Below, piece after piece: positions 8,926 through 17,934 of a stretch of DNA of 38,252 bases (its first letter is position 1; every line of letters begins with the position of its first letter). The DNA lies in contig CALEMB010000119.1 of assembly GCA_937902805.1 (NCBI GenBank), forward strand, positions 1 through 38,252, in the 5' to 3' direction. The DNA is from an uncultured Bacteroidales bacterium. GTDB lineage: Bacteria > Bacteroidota > Bacteroidia > Bacteroidales > F082. The notes beneath the pieces are model-generated. The model had not been told where the DNA came from and did not search any database. It saw only the letters and a list, made by a program, of their open reading frames with translations. Both the position numbers and the translations under genes were made by a program.

Positions 8926-9840
8926 CTAAACAAATCTGACAATTTCTTCTGCTGTTAACCGATTCGAAACCGGTGCAAAAAATTCGTTCTTATAATATCC
9001 TATAAACAGCTCAAGAATAATTTGTTCACTTTTGTCCATACCTGTAATATATCGAATAGCATCGTTATATTCGGATGTCTTTACAAGATCTTTACGAACC
9101 ACAACGCTACCAATACCCAAAGAATGTAGTGAAAGGGTTAAATAACCAACAAAAATTGAAGGACTGACTATCCAATCAAGAAGTTCACCTTTCGTAAAAG
9201 CACGTATATCACCAGTAACTATGAGAACACGATTCCCTTCATATTGAAGACTATTACGTCCAAGATGCTTGGCCAGCTTGTTTGGTTCAATCGCATAAAC
9301 ACGGAATGGCTGTCTATTACATGCACTAGGGCAGCGTAAGGCCATCGTTACTGCATAAAAAATATCCTCTTCTGATACATTGCGGTTTGAAAACTCCCTA
9401 CAACTATGACGTGAATAGAACAATCGTCGTATGGTATCCCTATCGTCATCAGAAAAGCAAGGTTTTTTCACAATAGTTGTTCCGCCAACACCTTCATATG
9501 ATATTGGTTTAAATTTCGTTTGCCGCATAAAATCCGTACATCTTTCTCTGTCTTCTTTATAAACAGATTTTGACTTTGCTTCCAAATAAGCACTCAGCAC
9601 AGCCTTTGCCGTTAAACAAGAAAAACCATCTCGTCTTTGATTAATAAGTTCCACAATAGTGTAAGCCTTATCCCAGCCCCATAATGGTTTAGGGGTTTTT
9701 ATTAATAACCCCTTTTCCAAACGATGGGATAACTGTAAGAGATCATATTCTATTTTTTGTCCTTGACGAAGGCTCCCTAAATCTGCCCTCATTTTTTTCA
9801 AACAACTCAAGAATGTTGCAATCCGTTCTTTCATGGTCAA
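8926..9840 (-). CDS. Nitroreductase-family flavoprotein
   Basis: A 304-residue protein. The N-terminal 130 residues form a helical extension (LLQLSHRLEKGLLIKTPKP) often found on nitroreductase-like proteins from capsule loci. From about residue 140 the flavin-binding domain shows FYSRHSCREFSNRNVSEED, MALRCPSACNRQPFRVYAIE, and SIFVGYLTLSLHSLGIGSVVV, the usual FMN-contact blocks. The expected activity is NAD(P)H-dependent reduction by FMN. Its role in polymer synthesis is not established. The start overlaps the stop of the cytidylyltransferase by 4 bp (ATGA type), so the two are translationally coupled. Confidence 0.82.
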   Translation of the reverse strand: MTMKERIATFLSCLKKMRADLGSLRQGQKIEYDLLQLSHRLEKGLLIKTPKPLWGWDKAYTIVELINQRRDGFSCLTAKAVLSAYLEAKSKSVYKEDRERCTDFMRQTKFKPISYEGVGGTTIVKKPCFSDDDRDTIRRLFYSRHSCREFSNRNVSEEDIFYAVTMALRCPSACNRQPFRVYAIEPNKLAKHLGRNSLQYEGNRVLIVTGDIRAFTKGELLDWIVSPSIFVGYLTLSLHSLGIGSVVVRKDLVKTSEYNDAIRYITGMDKSEQIILELFIGYYKNEFFAPVSNRLTAEEIVRFV

Positions 9841-10271
9841 ATTTTTTCCTTTATTGAATCGTCCACTTTGTCTGTAAGTATTGTTGATGAAATACCATCA
9901 GTATGTGGCAGATAAACAATATCACAACCTACAGACTGCAATTTCTCTTCAACCTCATTATACATTTTCGAGCCTTGCCAATCGTTGCCATGGAACAAAG
10001 CATCGAAATGCAGTCTCTGCCATGCTTCAAACTTGTCCATATTCTCTTGCGGGACCACCTCGTCAACATAACGGATAGCCTCAACTATGGCTTTACGTTG
10101 CTCGTAAGGAATGACTGGCGTTTTTTTCTTGTAACGCTGCACATTCTCATCTGTGCTTACACCTACAATCAGATGTTCACATTGTCCTTTTGCCCCCTTA
10201 AGGATATTCAGATGCCCGATATGGAACATGTCAAATACTCCTGTTGTGTAACCAATTTTATACTTTTTCAT
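9837..10271 (-). CDS. Cytidylyltransferase (TagD/GCT-like)
   Basis: A 144-residue nucleotidyltransferase. The signature GVFDMFHIGHLNIL (HxGH at residues 17-20) binds the nucleotide phosphates. HLIVGVSTDENV and PVIPYEQRKAIVEAIRYVDEVV follow as in glycerol-3-phosphate cytidylyltransferases. The C-terminal signature appears as DGISSTIL in place of the usual RTxGISTT. The length matches TagD (about 130-145). It should make a CDP-activated alcohol such as CDP-glycerol from CTP, for phosphodiester-linked decoration. The exact substrate is open. A gap of 58 bp separates it from the sulfotransferase upstream. Confidence 0.85.
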   Translation of the reverse strand: MKKYKIGYTTGVFDMFHIGHLNILKGAKGQCEHLIVGVSTDENVQRYKKKTPVIPYEQRKAIVEAIRYVDEVVPQENMDKFEAWQRLHFDALFHGNDWQGSKMYNEVEEKLQSVGCDIVYLPHTDGISSTILTDKVDDSIKEKI

Positions 10272-10329
10272 TTATTTAAGTTTGTATATTGTTTCTTATT
10301 GAAAAAACTGCCAATTATTCGAATGCAAT

Positions 10330-11382
10330 TTACTTTCTCTTATTAAGCGGCGACTTGCCAAAAAACATCTTTCCTTTTGGGTCTGGTTCAGGACATCCCG
10401 TATAATCAAAGAGGTATTCAGGTAATTCCTTTTCTATATACTCAACATCCTTTGCGAACTGCGGAAACCGTTTCCAAACCTGTGTGTTTGGCATAGATAT
10501 GGCTGGATTGAAAATTGATTTGGGGTTTGGATTGTCAGGTAAATGCAAGAATTCACGCAGACGAGCCGTTGTTTCATCATAATGGTACACCATGTCCTCA
10601 AACTTGATAGACATCACACGTTCGTTTGGTTCGGTGTAAGGCTGATTTTTGCGTAAGGCACGATAATATTTCACGAACTCCTCCACAGGCTCCACCGGCA
10701 TCAAATGCCATTTGCCAAGCAGTTTTGTTCTAGCAAACACATAATTATCGCGAGGATCACGATCAACTACCACAGCGTATGGGTCTTCAAAGAATTTGAA
10801 ACAAGCCTGTGGGTTGTTACCAGGAAATGGTTGATCCATAATAATAGGTTTATCGAAATCAGCCCCCATACCTTCAAGTACCTCACGAACATGTTTGCGT
10901 GCTGCCTCTTCAAAACAACTTGGCTTAACAGAAAAATATACCTTTTCGTAAGGATACTTATCCCACCGCTTACCATGTTTTATTTCCCAACGAGATACAA
11001 AATTAATTTTCTTTAGGATTTTTCGCACAAATCTATCAAATAGTTTTTTTTCTCCTGGTTTATCCCACATCCAAGATGTTTGTATAATTGAAGACAAAAA
11101 GACATCTACAGACTTCTGAAACAATTCAGGAGTTAATCCAGCATTTTGAAAACTAATTTCTTTGGCATGGCATAGCTTTTTATACCGCTCAATGGCATAA
11201 ATCGAATCCCCCGTACGGTTGTGCGGGTGATTAAGATGATACTCCAAGTCTATTAAACCATCAACTGCTGAAACCCAGTTGAATTCTATTTGGTCAATTA
11301 CTTGAAATGTGCTATATTCTTTCAGATAATCGGTTACAACACTTGATCCAGTAGAACCGAAACCACAAGCTCCTACTATCAT
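10330..11382 (-). CDS. Sulfotransferase-like protein
   Basis: A 350-residue P-loop-like sulfotransferase. The N-terminal loop VGACGFGSTGSSVVTDYL (about residues 3-20) fits the 5'-phosphosulfate-binding loop. AVVVDRDPRDNYVFAR (about 201-216) fits the 3'-phosphate-binding RDPRD motif, and SIKFEDMVYHYDET resembles the following helix region. PAPS-dependent sulfation of a sugar in the repeat unit is the simplest role. Some proteins with this look in capsule loci have no proven activity. The start overlaps the Wzy-like gene by 4 bp. Confidence 0.72.
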   Translation of the reverse strand: MIVGACGFGSTGSSVVTDYLKEYSTFQVIDQIEFNWVSAVDGLIDLEYHLNHPHNRTGDSIYAIERYKKLCHAKEISFQNAGLTPELFQKSVDVFLSSIIQTSWMWDKPGEKKLFDRFVRKILKKINFVSRWEIKHGKRWDKYPYEKVYFSVKPSCFEEAARKHVREVLEGMGADFDKPIIMDQPFPGNNPQACFKFFEDPYAVVVDRDPRDNYVFARTKLLGKWHLMPVEPVEEFVKYYRALRKNQPYTEPNERVMSIKFEDMVYHYDETTARLREFLHLPDNPNPKSIFNPAISMPNTQVWKRFPQFAKDVEYIEKELPEYLFDYTGCPEPDPKGKMFFGKSPLNKRK

Positions 11383-12626
11383 AATTTTAATTTTTTACTT
11401 ATTTTATAATTTTGAATAACTTGTATTGTCAATGGAATGTAAATAAGAATTATAAACACAGAACATGCATTAGCAAGAAAACCATAAAAATTTCTAAAGA
11501 TATATAGAGCCAAAACAACGACAAATTGCAAGAACAAAACAGAATCAACTCTTTTGTCAACATATTTCAAGACTATTTGGACTTGTTTCTTGAAATAAAG
11601 AAACAACAACACACCGCCTATAATTCCATAGCTAGCCAGTGTATCAAGAATAAAACTATGATTACCAATAATTTCATTCCCGTGTTTATGTTCACCAACA
11701 CCAAATAAAATGCTACTTATATTTGATGTGAACGTATCCCAACTGATGGCGAGCAATTCGCTACGTCGTGTAAAAGAACCTCCTCCTGCATCTATATCAC
11801 CAAACTCTAAAGCAATGATAATTGATTGTATTCGAATAGCAATTCTCTCTGTTGTAATCGAAGCAAACCATTCAAGCAGATTTATTAGAAGACCCGAAAA
11901 ATACAGGAATGCAAAAATTCCTGAGAGGGATAGACTTAAAAACCACGCCACCCCCCTTTTATTCATACTAAAAATCAAAACAAAAGCCACTTCTATAATC
12001 GTAAATATCACGTTAGTAGCCCTCTGCATTACAAACATAGTAACATATAGCGTCAAAAAAAACAAAAACAAAAAAAACAATCGAGGAACAATTACTTTAA
12101 CATTAAGGGAAAGAATCAGAAATACACCTGATAACAACATAATGATAGAGCCCATCCATGTCGAACCAACAGTTTCTTCATCATCTTTAATGAGTATAAT
12201 ATTATTACCATATAATACAAACAACAATAATATCGCAAATAGCACAATAGAAAAATAAACATAAACCGTTTTTAGTTCATTTCTCGAAAATATATTAATA
12301 GCATAAACTGATACAATGCCTGAAAATAGCCAAACAAAAGTTCGAATAAAAAATGCACTATTTGTTTTCGAAACACCTAAAACATAATATATTAGCGACA
12401 ATATAAAAAACAGTAATGAAAACACAATAAATGACCTATTATACTTTCCTAGCATATTGAAATTAGTTATTATTGCTGGAAACCAAAGTATTATTGCAAC
12501 AGTTGAAACATAATAACGACCAGGAATGATACTTTGAAAAAACATTACAAAAACAAGAAGTAATAAAAGAAATAAAAGACCCGTATGCTTTCGATTATCT
12601 TGGATTATATAATGATTATTTTGCAT
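11379..12626 (-). CDS. O-antigen/capsule polymerase (Wzy-like)
   Basis: A 415-residue, very hydrophobic protein with about ten predicted membrane segments, starting with LLFLLLLLVFVMFFQSIIPG. A large polar loop near residues 245-320 contains ITTERIAIRIQSIIIALEFG and SILFGVGEHKHGNEIIGNHSFILDTLASYGIIGG. The GVG...HS.......G..G pattern is the recurring feature of O-antigen ligase/polymerase proteins. It should polymerise flipped repeat units on the periplasmic side. The DNA here is noticeably more AT-rich than the neighbours, as is common for Wzy genes. It overlaps the flippase gene by 11 bp and the sulfotransferase by 4 bp. Confidence 0.85.
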   Translation of the reverse strand: MQNNHYIIQDNRKHTGLLFLLLLLVFVMFFQSIIPGRYYVSTVAIILWFPAIITNFNMLGKYNRSFIVFSLLFFILSLIYYVLGVSKTNSAFFIRTFVWLFSGIVSVYAINIFSRNELKTVYVYFSIVLFAILLLFVLYGNNIILIKDDEETVGSTWMGSIIMLLSGVFLILSLNVKVIVPRLFFLFLFFLTLYVTMFVMQRATNVIFTIIEVAFVLIFSMNKRGVAWFLSLSLSGIFAFLYFSGLLINLLEWFASITTERIAIRIQSIIIALEFGDIDAGGGSFTRRSELLAISWDTFTSNISSILFGVGEHKHGNEIIGNHSFILDTLASYGIIGGVLLFLYFKKQVQIVLKYVDKRVDSVLFLQFVVVLALYIFRNFYGFLANACSVFIILIYIPLTIQVIQNYKISKKLKL

Positions 12627-14088
12627 TTTTTTTCTTTTTTTTAGATTTTAACACATCCAATATTGACAATGTATAAGTATAAGCCTCTGGTTTAAAAATA
12701 AGAGACCATCCTAAATAAACCACCGCAAAAACAATTCCCTTTAATAATCCATCTGGATATAAACCCAAGTCAAAAACGGAAGATACAAGGTGGCCAGCAG
12801 TAAACGATAACCCTGATACAAAGAATGTTGGGAACAGGTCCCTCAGTTGTTGATAATATTTATAGCCCACATGTTTCGACACCAAAGAAATGTTAACAAA
12901 ATAAGAAAACCATGCTGATACTATCATACCAGATAAAAGGCCCTTCATTCCCCAAACAATCAAACCAATTACTTGTAGAGTAATACCCAAACTCTGTTTA
13001 ACAACCGCCCAAACAAACATAGTTTTACTTTTTCCAATCGCAGCAATAGTTTGATAATTAACAGCTTGAAGACAAACAGCCATGCCAGCAACACACAACA
13101 TTTGAAAATATGGCACACTGTTTAGCCAACGGTCGGTATATAATAAAACAAAAAGCGGTTTAGCAATTAAAATCAACAAACATAATAAAGGAATTGTGAT
13201 AAACGCCAATGTTGAGGTTATTCTTTTAACCATATTACACAACCTTTCTTTGTCATCTTGTACAGAAGCATAAAGAGGATACGTAGTTTGAATCATAACA
13301 CCTGACAAACTTTCAGTAGCATATTTAGATGTTGTAGATGCTTTTGAATAATAACCCATTGTTGCAGGATCATACCATCTTCCTACAAGCAGTCCTGTTA
13401 GTCTTTTACTAAATGTAGTAAAAAGATGATTCAAAAACATGTATAAACCAAAACCAAATAGTTCTTTAAAGGAATCCCACGAAAAATCACAAGTTGGCTT
13501 CCAATTGGTCGTTATCCAGAAGAAAACACAAGGAATTAACGCCATCAACATATTCTGTACAACAAGTGACCATACCCCATAACCCGAATATGCCATCACT
13601 ATCGTTACTGTCAACGAGACAATTGATGTAAAAATTGTAATTTTTGAAAGTTTTTTAAAACGTAGATTTTTTCGAATTTGGTTTCGTTGAATAATACTGA
13701 AAGCATAAATAAAAAGGATTAGGCCCTGTACCCGAAGAACATTGCTTAAGATTGGCATTCTATAGAATCTGGAGATAGCAGGTGCACTGAAAAATAATAC
13801 CGAATACAAGATGACAGACATCCCGATGTTAAAATAGAACACTGTGGAATAGTCTGTTGATGTCGGGTTCTTCTTTTGAATCAATGCCGAACCAAATCCT
13901 GCATCAATAAAAACCTCGGCCAAGCTCATAAATATGGCTAACATACCGATGGCACCGTAGTCCTCAGGCATTAGTAATCGAGCTAATATAATGCTCGAAA
14001 CAAAACTTATCACCATCGTAGAATACTTTTGAACCGCAGTCCAAATCATTCCCGAAGCAGCTTTTTGTTTTAAATTGTCTTTAGGCAT
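12616..14088 (-). CDS. Repeat-unit flippase (Wzx, MOP superfamily)
   Basis: A 490-residue protein with 12 or more hydrophobic segments. The N-terminus, KAASGMIWTAVQKYSTMVISFVSSIILARLLMPEDYGAIGM, is the standard start of WzxC-type polysaccharide transporters. A second signature is FSKRLTGLLVGRWYDPATMGYYSKA. It should flip undecaprenyl-PP-linked repeat units across the inner membrane before Wzy acts. The C-terminus is a lysine run (KSKKKKKNAK). It sits 26 bp after the small MBL gene and overlaps wzy by 11 bp, so Wzx and Wzy are coupled. Confidence 0.92.
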   Translation of the reverse strand: MPKDNLKQKAASGMIWTAVQKYSTMVISFVSSIILARLLMPEDYGAIGMLAIFMSLAEVFIDAGFGSALIQKKNPTSTDYSTVFYFNIGMSVILYSVLFFSAPAISRFYRMPILSNVLRVQGLILFIYAFSIIQRNQIRKNLRFKKLSKITIFTSIVSLTVTIVMAYSGYGVWSLVVQNMLMALIPCVFFWITTNWKPTCDFSWDSFKELFGFGLYMFLNHLFTTFSKRLTGLLVGRWYDPATMGYYSKASTTSKYATESLSGVMIQTTYPLYASVQDDKERLCNMVKRITSTLAFITIPLLCLLILIAKPLFVLLYTDRWLNSVPYFQMLCVAGMAVCLQAVNYQTIAAIGKSKTMFVWAVVKQSLGITLQVIGLIVWGMKGLLSGMIVSAWFSYFVNISLVSKHVGYKYYQQLRDLFPTFFVSGLSFTAGHLVSSVFDLGLYPDGLLKGIVFAVVYLGWSLIFKPEAYTYTLSILDVLKSKKKKKNAK

Positions 14089-14114
14089 AGTTAATGAAAG
14101 TAACTCAACTTAGT

Positions 14115-14699
14115 TTATATTTTATGTCCGGAAAAAATCGTTTTACCCTCTGCAAGTTTTAATATTCTTTCCATCGATTGCCGAGCCAATTCCTTGTTAG
14201 CATATGGTAATTGCGTATTTGCACCAACACCAGGAATATAGGCATCGCCAGTAAATATCTTATCACCCAACACCATGGTTAGGCATCCGGGGTTATGTCC
14301 AGGGGTTTCATAGAACTCCATTAATGGTTCGTCATCAAACAGGCTCATACTATCACCCTCATGCAACACCACAACATTATCACCCATATATGTAACTGGA
14401 GTTTCGTGATACCTTGACATGTTGAGCTTATCTGATGCCAAGCCCTCTTTTGCATATTCTGTTACGTATACCTTGCATCGAGGATAATGCTTTATCAACC
14501 CAGGTAAACCATATATATGATCAAAGTGTGCATGTGTCAAAAATATGCCCTCGACAGTCAAACCCTTCTCTTCAAGAAACAAAGTAACAGGCTCAACGTC
14601 GCCAATGTCCACCAGCCAAGACTTACTCTCTCCTTTCTTGTAGATAATATACGTCTTGGACGTGAAAATACTATTAACGATTTCTTTGAGCTGTATCAT
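14115..14699 (-). CDS. MBL-fold hydrolase (glyoxalase II-like)
   Basis: A 194-residue compact metallo-beta-lactamase fold. It has THAHFDHIYG (HxHxDH at residues 56-61), TPGHNPGCL, FTGDAYIPG and a terminal FSGHKI, the complete set of metal ligands for a small glyoxalase-II-type hydrolase. Such enzymes cleave thioesters or other esters. Placed directly after the ACP/KASIII/SDR/acyl-ligase genes, it could act as a thioesterase or editing hydrolase for acyl-ACP or acyl-CoA; this role is inference. A gap of 20 bp separates it from the SDR upstream. Confidence 0.85.
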   Translation of the reverse strand: MIQLKEIVNSIFTSKTYIIYKKGESKSWLVDIGDVEPVTLFLEEKGLTVEGIFLTHAHFDHIYGLPGLIKHYPRCKVYVTEYAKEGLASDKLNMSRYHETPVTYMGDNVVVLHEGDSMSLFDDEPLMEFYETPGHNPGCLTMVLGDKIFTGDAYIPGVGANTQLPYANKELARQSMERILKLAEGKTIFSGHKI

Positions 14700-14719
14700 A
14701 TTACAATATCAACAGTATT

Positions 14720-15442
14720 TTATATCGTCCCATTATCAACATGGACATTCTGCCCTGTAATACTGCAAGCCTTGTTCGACAGCAAAAACGCCACTGTCTC
14801 AGCAACCGAATTGACCGAGGTTGCTGCCTTAAGCGAGGTACGGGCATAAATCTTATCGCGTTGATCCTCGGTGAGCGAGGCGCTCATGGCCGTGGCCATA
14901 AAGCCTGGTACCACCACATTGCTGCGAATACCCAACGGGCCCCACTCGCGGGCAGTGTCCTTCGAAAAGGCTTCCAAAGCACCTTTGCTGGAGGCATACA
15001 TAGCCAAGCCTTTGTAACCCGTATGAACGCTGATGGACGAGATATGTATAATACTACCCTTGGTTTTATGCAAAAGCATGTTGCGGATGGCATACTTGGT
15101 TATCATCATCGGGGTGAATACGTTCACCTCGTACATCGCTTTCAAGCGGTCCAAATTGAGATTGGTGACAATGTCATCGTAAGCAATGGCAGCATTGTTG
15201 ACATAGCCGTGAAGCACCACGTCGTTGGTGATAAATTCCTTGAAAACGCTTTTTCTTGCGCCTTCCGAATCGGAAAGGTCGATGCTCTTGAAAAAGAGCT
15301 TGCCGTTATATTGCTGCTCCAAGGCTTTGAATTCGTCGGTATAACTGCGGGCCACGCCATACACTGTGTGGCCTTCGCGCAGCAGCACACTGCAAATTTC
15401 CAAGCCCACACCGCGTGAGCATCCTGTTACTAATATGTTCAT
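14720..15442 (-). CDS. Short-chain dehydrogenase/reductase (FabG-like)
   Basis: A 240-residue classical SDR. The cofactor loop is TGCSRGVG (6-13), NNAA follows at about 82-85, the catalytic serine is in HISSIS (about 133-138), and the YxxxK pair is Y149/K153. The C-terminus SITGQNVHVDNGTI matches FabG-like reductases. It is expected to reduce a 3-ketoacyl chain on one of the local ACPs, using NAD(P)H. It is less similar to the other two SDRs of this operon than those are to each other. The coding sequence is visibly more GC-rich than wzx/wzy. It overlaps the acyl-ligase gene by 4 bp. Confidence 0.88.
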   Translation of the reverse strand: MNILVTGCSRGVGLEICSVLLREGHTVYGVARSYTDEFKALEQQYNGKLFFKSIDLSDSEGARKSVFKEFITNDVVLHGYVNNAAIAYDDIVTNLNLDRLKAMYEVNVFTPMMITKYAIRNMLLHKTKGSIIHISSISVHTGYKGLAMYASSKGALEAFSKDTAREWGPLGIRSNVVVPGFMATAMSASLTEDQRDKIYARTSLKAATSVNSVAETVAFLLSNKACSITGQNVHVDNGTI

Positions 15443-16650
15443 GATCTTTTTAATTTACCTGTTCTTGTTAATGTCATTTCCTCCACAAACTTAATCCTAC
15501 GGGGAATCTTGAAGTCTTGCAACTGTGTGGCCAAATGCTTCTTGATGTCAAGCTCCGTCAAAACAAAACCCTCTTCAAGCTGCACATCGGCGCAAAGCAC
15601 ATTGCCCAAAATGGAGTTGGCCTTGCCATACACCAAAGCCTGACGCACACCCTCGATGGCCATAATGGCATTTTCCACCTCGCCCGGGTTCACCTTATAG
15701 CCACCCACGTTGATTAGCTCGTTTTTGCGGCTCTTGAAGCGGAATAAGCCAGCCTCTTTGTCAACCCACTCAATCAAATCGCCCGAATGGTAGAAATCGT
15801 CCGTAAACTTGAAGCTTTCGGAAGACCCCAGCAGCGATTTGTGAATTAGCAACTCGTCATCAACCACCTTAAACTTGTCACGGATATCTTCGGGTATCTG
15901 AAAGCAATCGCCTTTGGCGGCAAACAGCGAACCAGCTTCAGTGGAAGCATACACATTGTTGATTTTGGCCTTGGGGAATATCTGACCAATGGCATCATAC
16001 AAATGCTGATCGGACTTCTCACCACCCAATGTGATGCGTACCACACTTTCATAGCTCTTCTCAAACGGCAGGAGCAAGCGATAGAAGGTAGGTGTGGCCG
16101 AGATATGCGTTATCTGCTTGTCGGCAATCTGGCGGTACACCTCATCGCGTTGCTTGCCAAATACATTCACCAGCGTGTTCTGGTTTTCAAACGCCTGGAA
16201 GAATACCTGCAAGCCAGCCATGTGGGTGGGATTGTAGGCATACGCCCAAATTTGCCCGGCATACTTTTCGCCAAGCCTTACATTGCGAGTGAGGGTTGAG
16301 ATACTGTGAACCACTTTTTTGGGCTGCCCTGTGGTACCAGAAGTGAAGATAGTTATTTCAGATTGCGACTGCTGCAAAGCGGCCACCACCTCGTCCATGC
16401 TTTGATAGGTCTTCGGCTCAAATGCCTGCTCAGCATTGATGTCGCTCTCCTCCACCCCATCAATTTCAGAGGCATTGATGTCGGCATCAATCAGCGTGAG
16501 AGGCATACTGGCAGCCAAAGCCTTGATCATGTTGGCAAAAAACGGAAACAACTCCTTGGTTCTATACAAGGGGAAGTACGTTCCGCTGCCGCTGATGGCA
16601 TGGAGCAAGTCGTTGTACGAATAGGCTTCGTTGTCGTAAAGGAACACCAT
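15439..16650 (-). CDS. AMP-dependent acyl ligase (ANL superfamily)
   Basis: A 403-residue adenylating enzyme, shorter than typical acyl-CoA synthetases (about 500) because the N-terminal part is reduced. Core motifs are complete: P-loop FTSGTTGQPKKV (about 101-112), the adenine motif VYASTEAGS, HSGDLIEW, the hinge RFKSRKNELINVGGYKVNPGEVE, and the C-terminal catalytic lysine context TRTGKLKRS. It should activate a carboxylic acid as acyl-AMP and load it onto CoA or, given the ACP gene only 2 bp upstream, directly onto that ACP. It probably supplies the starter acid for the KASIII enzymes. The acid is unknown. Confidence 0.88.
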   Translation of the reverse strand: MVFLYDNEAYSYNDLLHAISGSGTYFPLYRTKELFPFFANMIKALAASMPLTLIDADINASEIDGVEESDINAEQAFEPKTYQSMDEVVAALQQSQSEITIFTSGTTGQPKKVVHSISTLTRNVRLGEKYAGQIWAYAYNPTHMAGLQVFFQAFENQNTLVNVFGKQRDEVYRQIADKQITHISATPTFYRLLLPFEKSYESVVRITLGGEKSDQHLYDAIGQIFPKAKINNVYASTEAGSLFAAKGDCFQIPEDIRDKFKVVDDELLIHKSLLGSSESFKFTDDFYHSGDLIEWVDKEAGLFRFKSRKNELINVGGYKVNPGEVENAIMAIEGVRQALVYGKANSILGNVLCADVQLEEGFVLTELDIKKHLATQLQDFKIPRRIKFVEEMTLTRTGKLKRS

Positions 16651-16652
16651 TG

Positions 16653-16874
16653 TTAAGCGAGCTTTGCGTAGATTTCACCAATGGTTGACACCAAACCATC
16701 CTCAAAGATGTCGATATCAAATTCGTCTTCAATCTTGACGGTTAGCTCAGCCAGATCAAAAGAAGTTAACGAGAGGTCTTCTCTCAACTTGGTTTCATTG
16801 TTGATTGAATCAACAGGGGCAAGATTCTTTGCCGCTCTAATTTCATTGATAATATTCAATACTTTTTGTTCCAT
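16653..16874 (-). CDS. Acyl carrier protein (copy 1)
   Basis: A 73-residue acidic helical protein. The phosphopantetheine attachment motif is LTSFDLAEL with Ser38, a T-S-F variant of the usual D-S-L. It is flanked by KVLNIINEIRAAKN and KIEDEFDIDIFEDGL, as in type II ACPs. It lies 2 bp before the acyl ligase and 5 bp after a KASIII gene, so it probably carries the activated starter or the growing chain. Of the three ACPs here it is the closest to ordinary AcpP in layout. Confidence 0.88.
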   Translation of the reverse strand: MEQKVLNIINEIRAAKNLAPVDSINNETKLREDLSLTSFDLAELTVKIEDEFDIDIFEDGLVSTIGEIYAKLA

Positions 16875-16879
16875 AACTA

Positions 16880-17929
16880 TTATCTATTTATTGGTGAATA
16901 AAAATGCGTATTACTTAAATCGGTTGCCACGCTACCCCATGATAGACCCACGCCAAAACCGCTTAGAATTGATTTTTTTAGTTGATAATTGTGATTGCCA
17001 GAACACAAATCCGATAACAACAAAGGCAATGTTGCAGGACCAGTATTACCATAGTTCTTTACATTGACTGGGGCGATATCTTCAGATACCTTCAGTTTCT
17101 TGCGGATATAATTCACAATAAATTCATTTGCTTGATGAAGGCCATAAAAACCCACATCATCCTTATTCCAAGCCATATTCTCAATCAAAGCATTTACTTG
17201 TTTATGAACCTTTGTAATAGCAAAATTGAATATTTCCATACCATCCATATACAAGTCATTTTGGGTACGTCCATTATTATCAGCATCCCATTCCAGTTTT
17301 GAGGTATCAGAATTAGCCGGTTTTCTAAAACCACCTGCTGGTACAATAAGCCTATCGCTCCCACTACCGTCTGATTGGATATAAAAACCCATCTGACCAT
17401 CACCCTGACTAACTATAGTAGCAGTGCCACAATCGCCAAACACGAGTCGTAGCGACTTGTCATGCTCGTTTATCATCCTTGATGTTGTATCACCCGCCAA
17501 AACCAAAACGTTCTTACATGCACCACATACTATCCATGATGCAGCTTGGAATAGGCCATATATGTAGCCTGAACAACCATAATGCACGTCTATACACACC
17601 GTGTCTTTTGACAGGCCCAGCCTATCTTGTAAAGAAATGGAAGTTGCTGGGAGTATCCAATCAGTTGTTTGAGAAACAAACACTAGACCATCTATCAAAA
17701 CTTTATCAAAACCATCTTGCTCAAATAGTTTTTCTGCTGCAATATAACACATATCAGAAGAGGTCATATTATCATCAACAACATGAACCTTTTCCACGCC
17801 TGTGGCCTTTATAATACTATTTACTTCTTCCACCCCATACATTGAATTAAACGAGGTTAGATCCACTATGTTTTTAGGGAGCCATGCATTGATAGCCCTT
17901 ACATAAACTTTGTCAATTATAGTCTTCAT
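16880..17929 (-). CDS. Beta-ketoacyl-ACP synthase III (FabH-like), copy 1
   Basis: A 349-residue KASIII. The catalytic cysteine is Cys119 in HYGCSGYIYGL; the histidine is in FYGLHQANEF and the asparagine in VKNYGNTGPATLP, giving a complete Cys-His-Asn triad. The end motif GFGVGLSWGSV is typical. It condenses an acyl thioester with malonyl-ACP. It is paralogous to the gene at 20150-21184 and is followed and preceded by the same types of genes, an SDR upstream and an ACP downstream. The N-terminal lid region differs from housekeeping FabH, as is usual for pathway-specific KASIII enzymes. Confidence 0.9.
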   Translation of the reverse strand: MKTIIDKVYVRAINAWLPKNIVDLTSFNSMYGVEEVNSIIKATGVEKVHVVDDNMTSSDMCYIAAEKLFEQDGFDKVLIDGLVFVSQTTDWILPATSISLQDRLGLSKDTVCIDVHYGCSGYIYGLFQAASWIVCGACKNVLVLAGDTTSRMINEHDKSLRLVFGDCGTATIVSQGDGQMGFYIQSDGSGSDRLIVPAGGFRKPANSDTSKLEWDADNNGRTQNDLYMDGMEIFNFAITKVHKQVNALIENMAWNKDDVGFYGLHQANEFIVNYIRKKLKVSEDIAPVNVKNYGNTGPATLPLLLSDLCSGNHNYQLKKSILSGFGVGLSWGSVATDLSNTHFYSPINR

Positions 17930-17934
17930 ACTGT

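Noticed and set aside
14741..15418. A 225-residue plus-strand open frame opposite the SDR gene
   Set aside because: The minus-strand SDR has all catalytic motifs; the opposite frame has none and is a shadow of the GC-rich SDR sequence.
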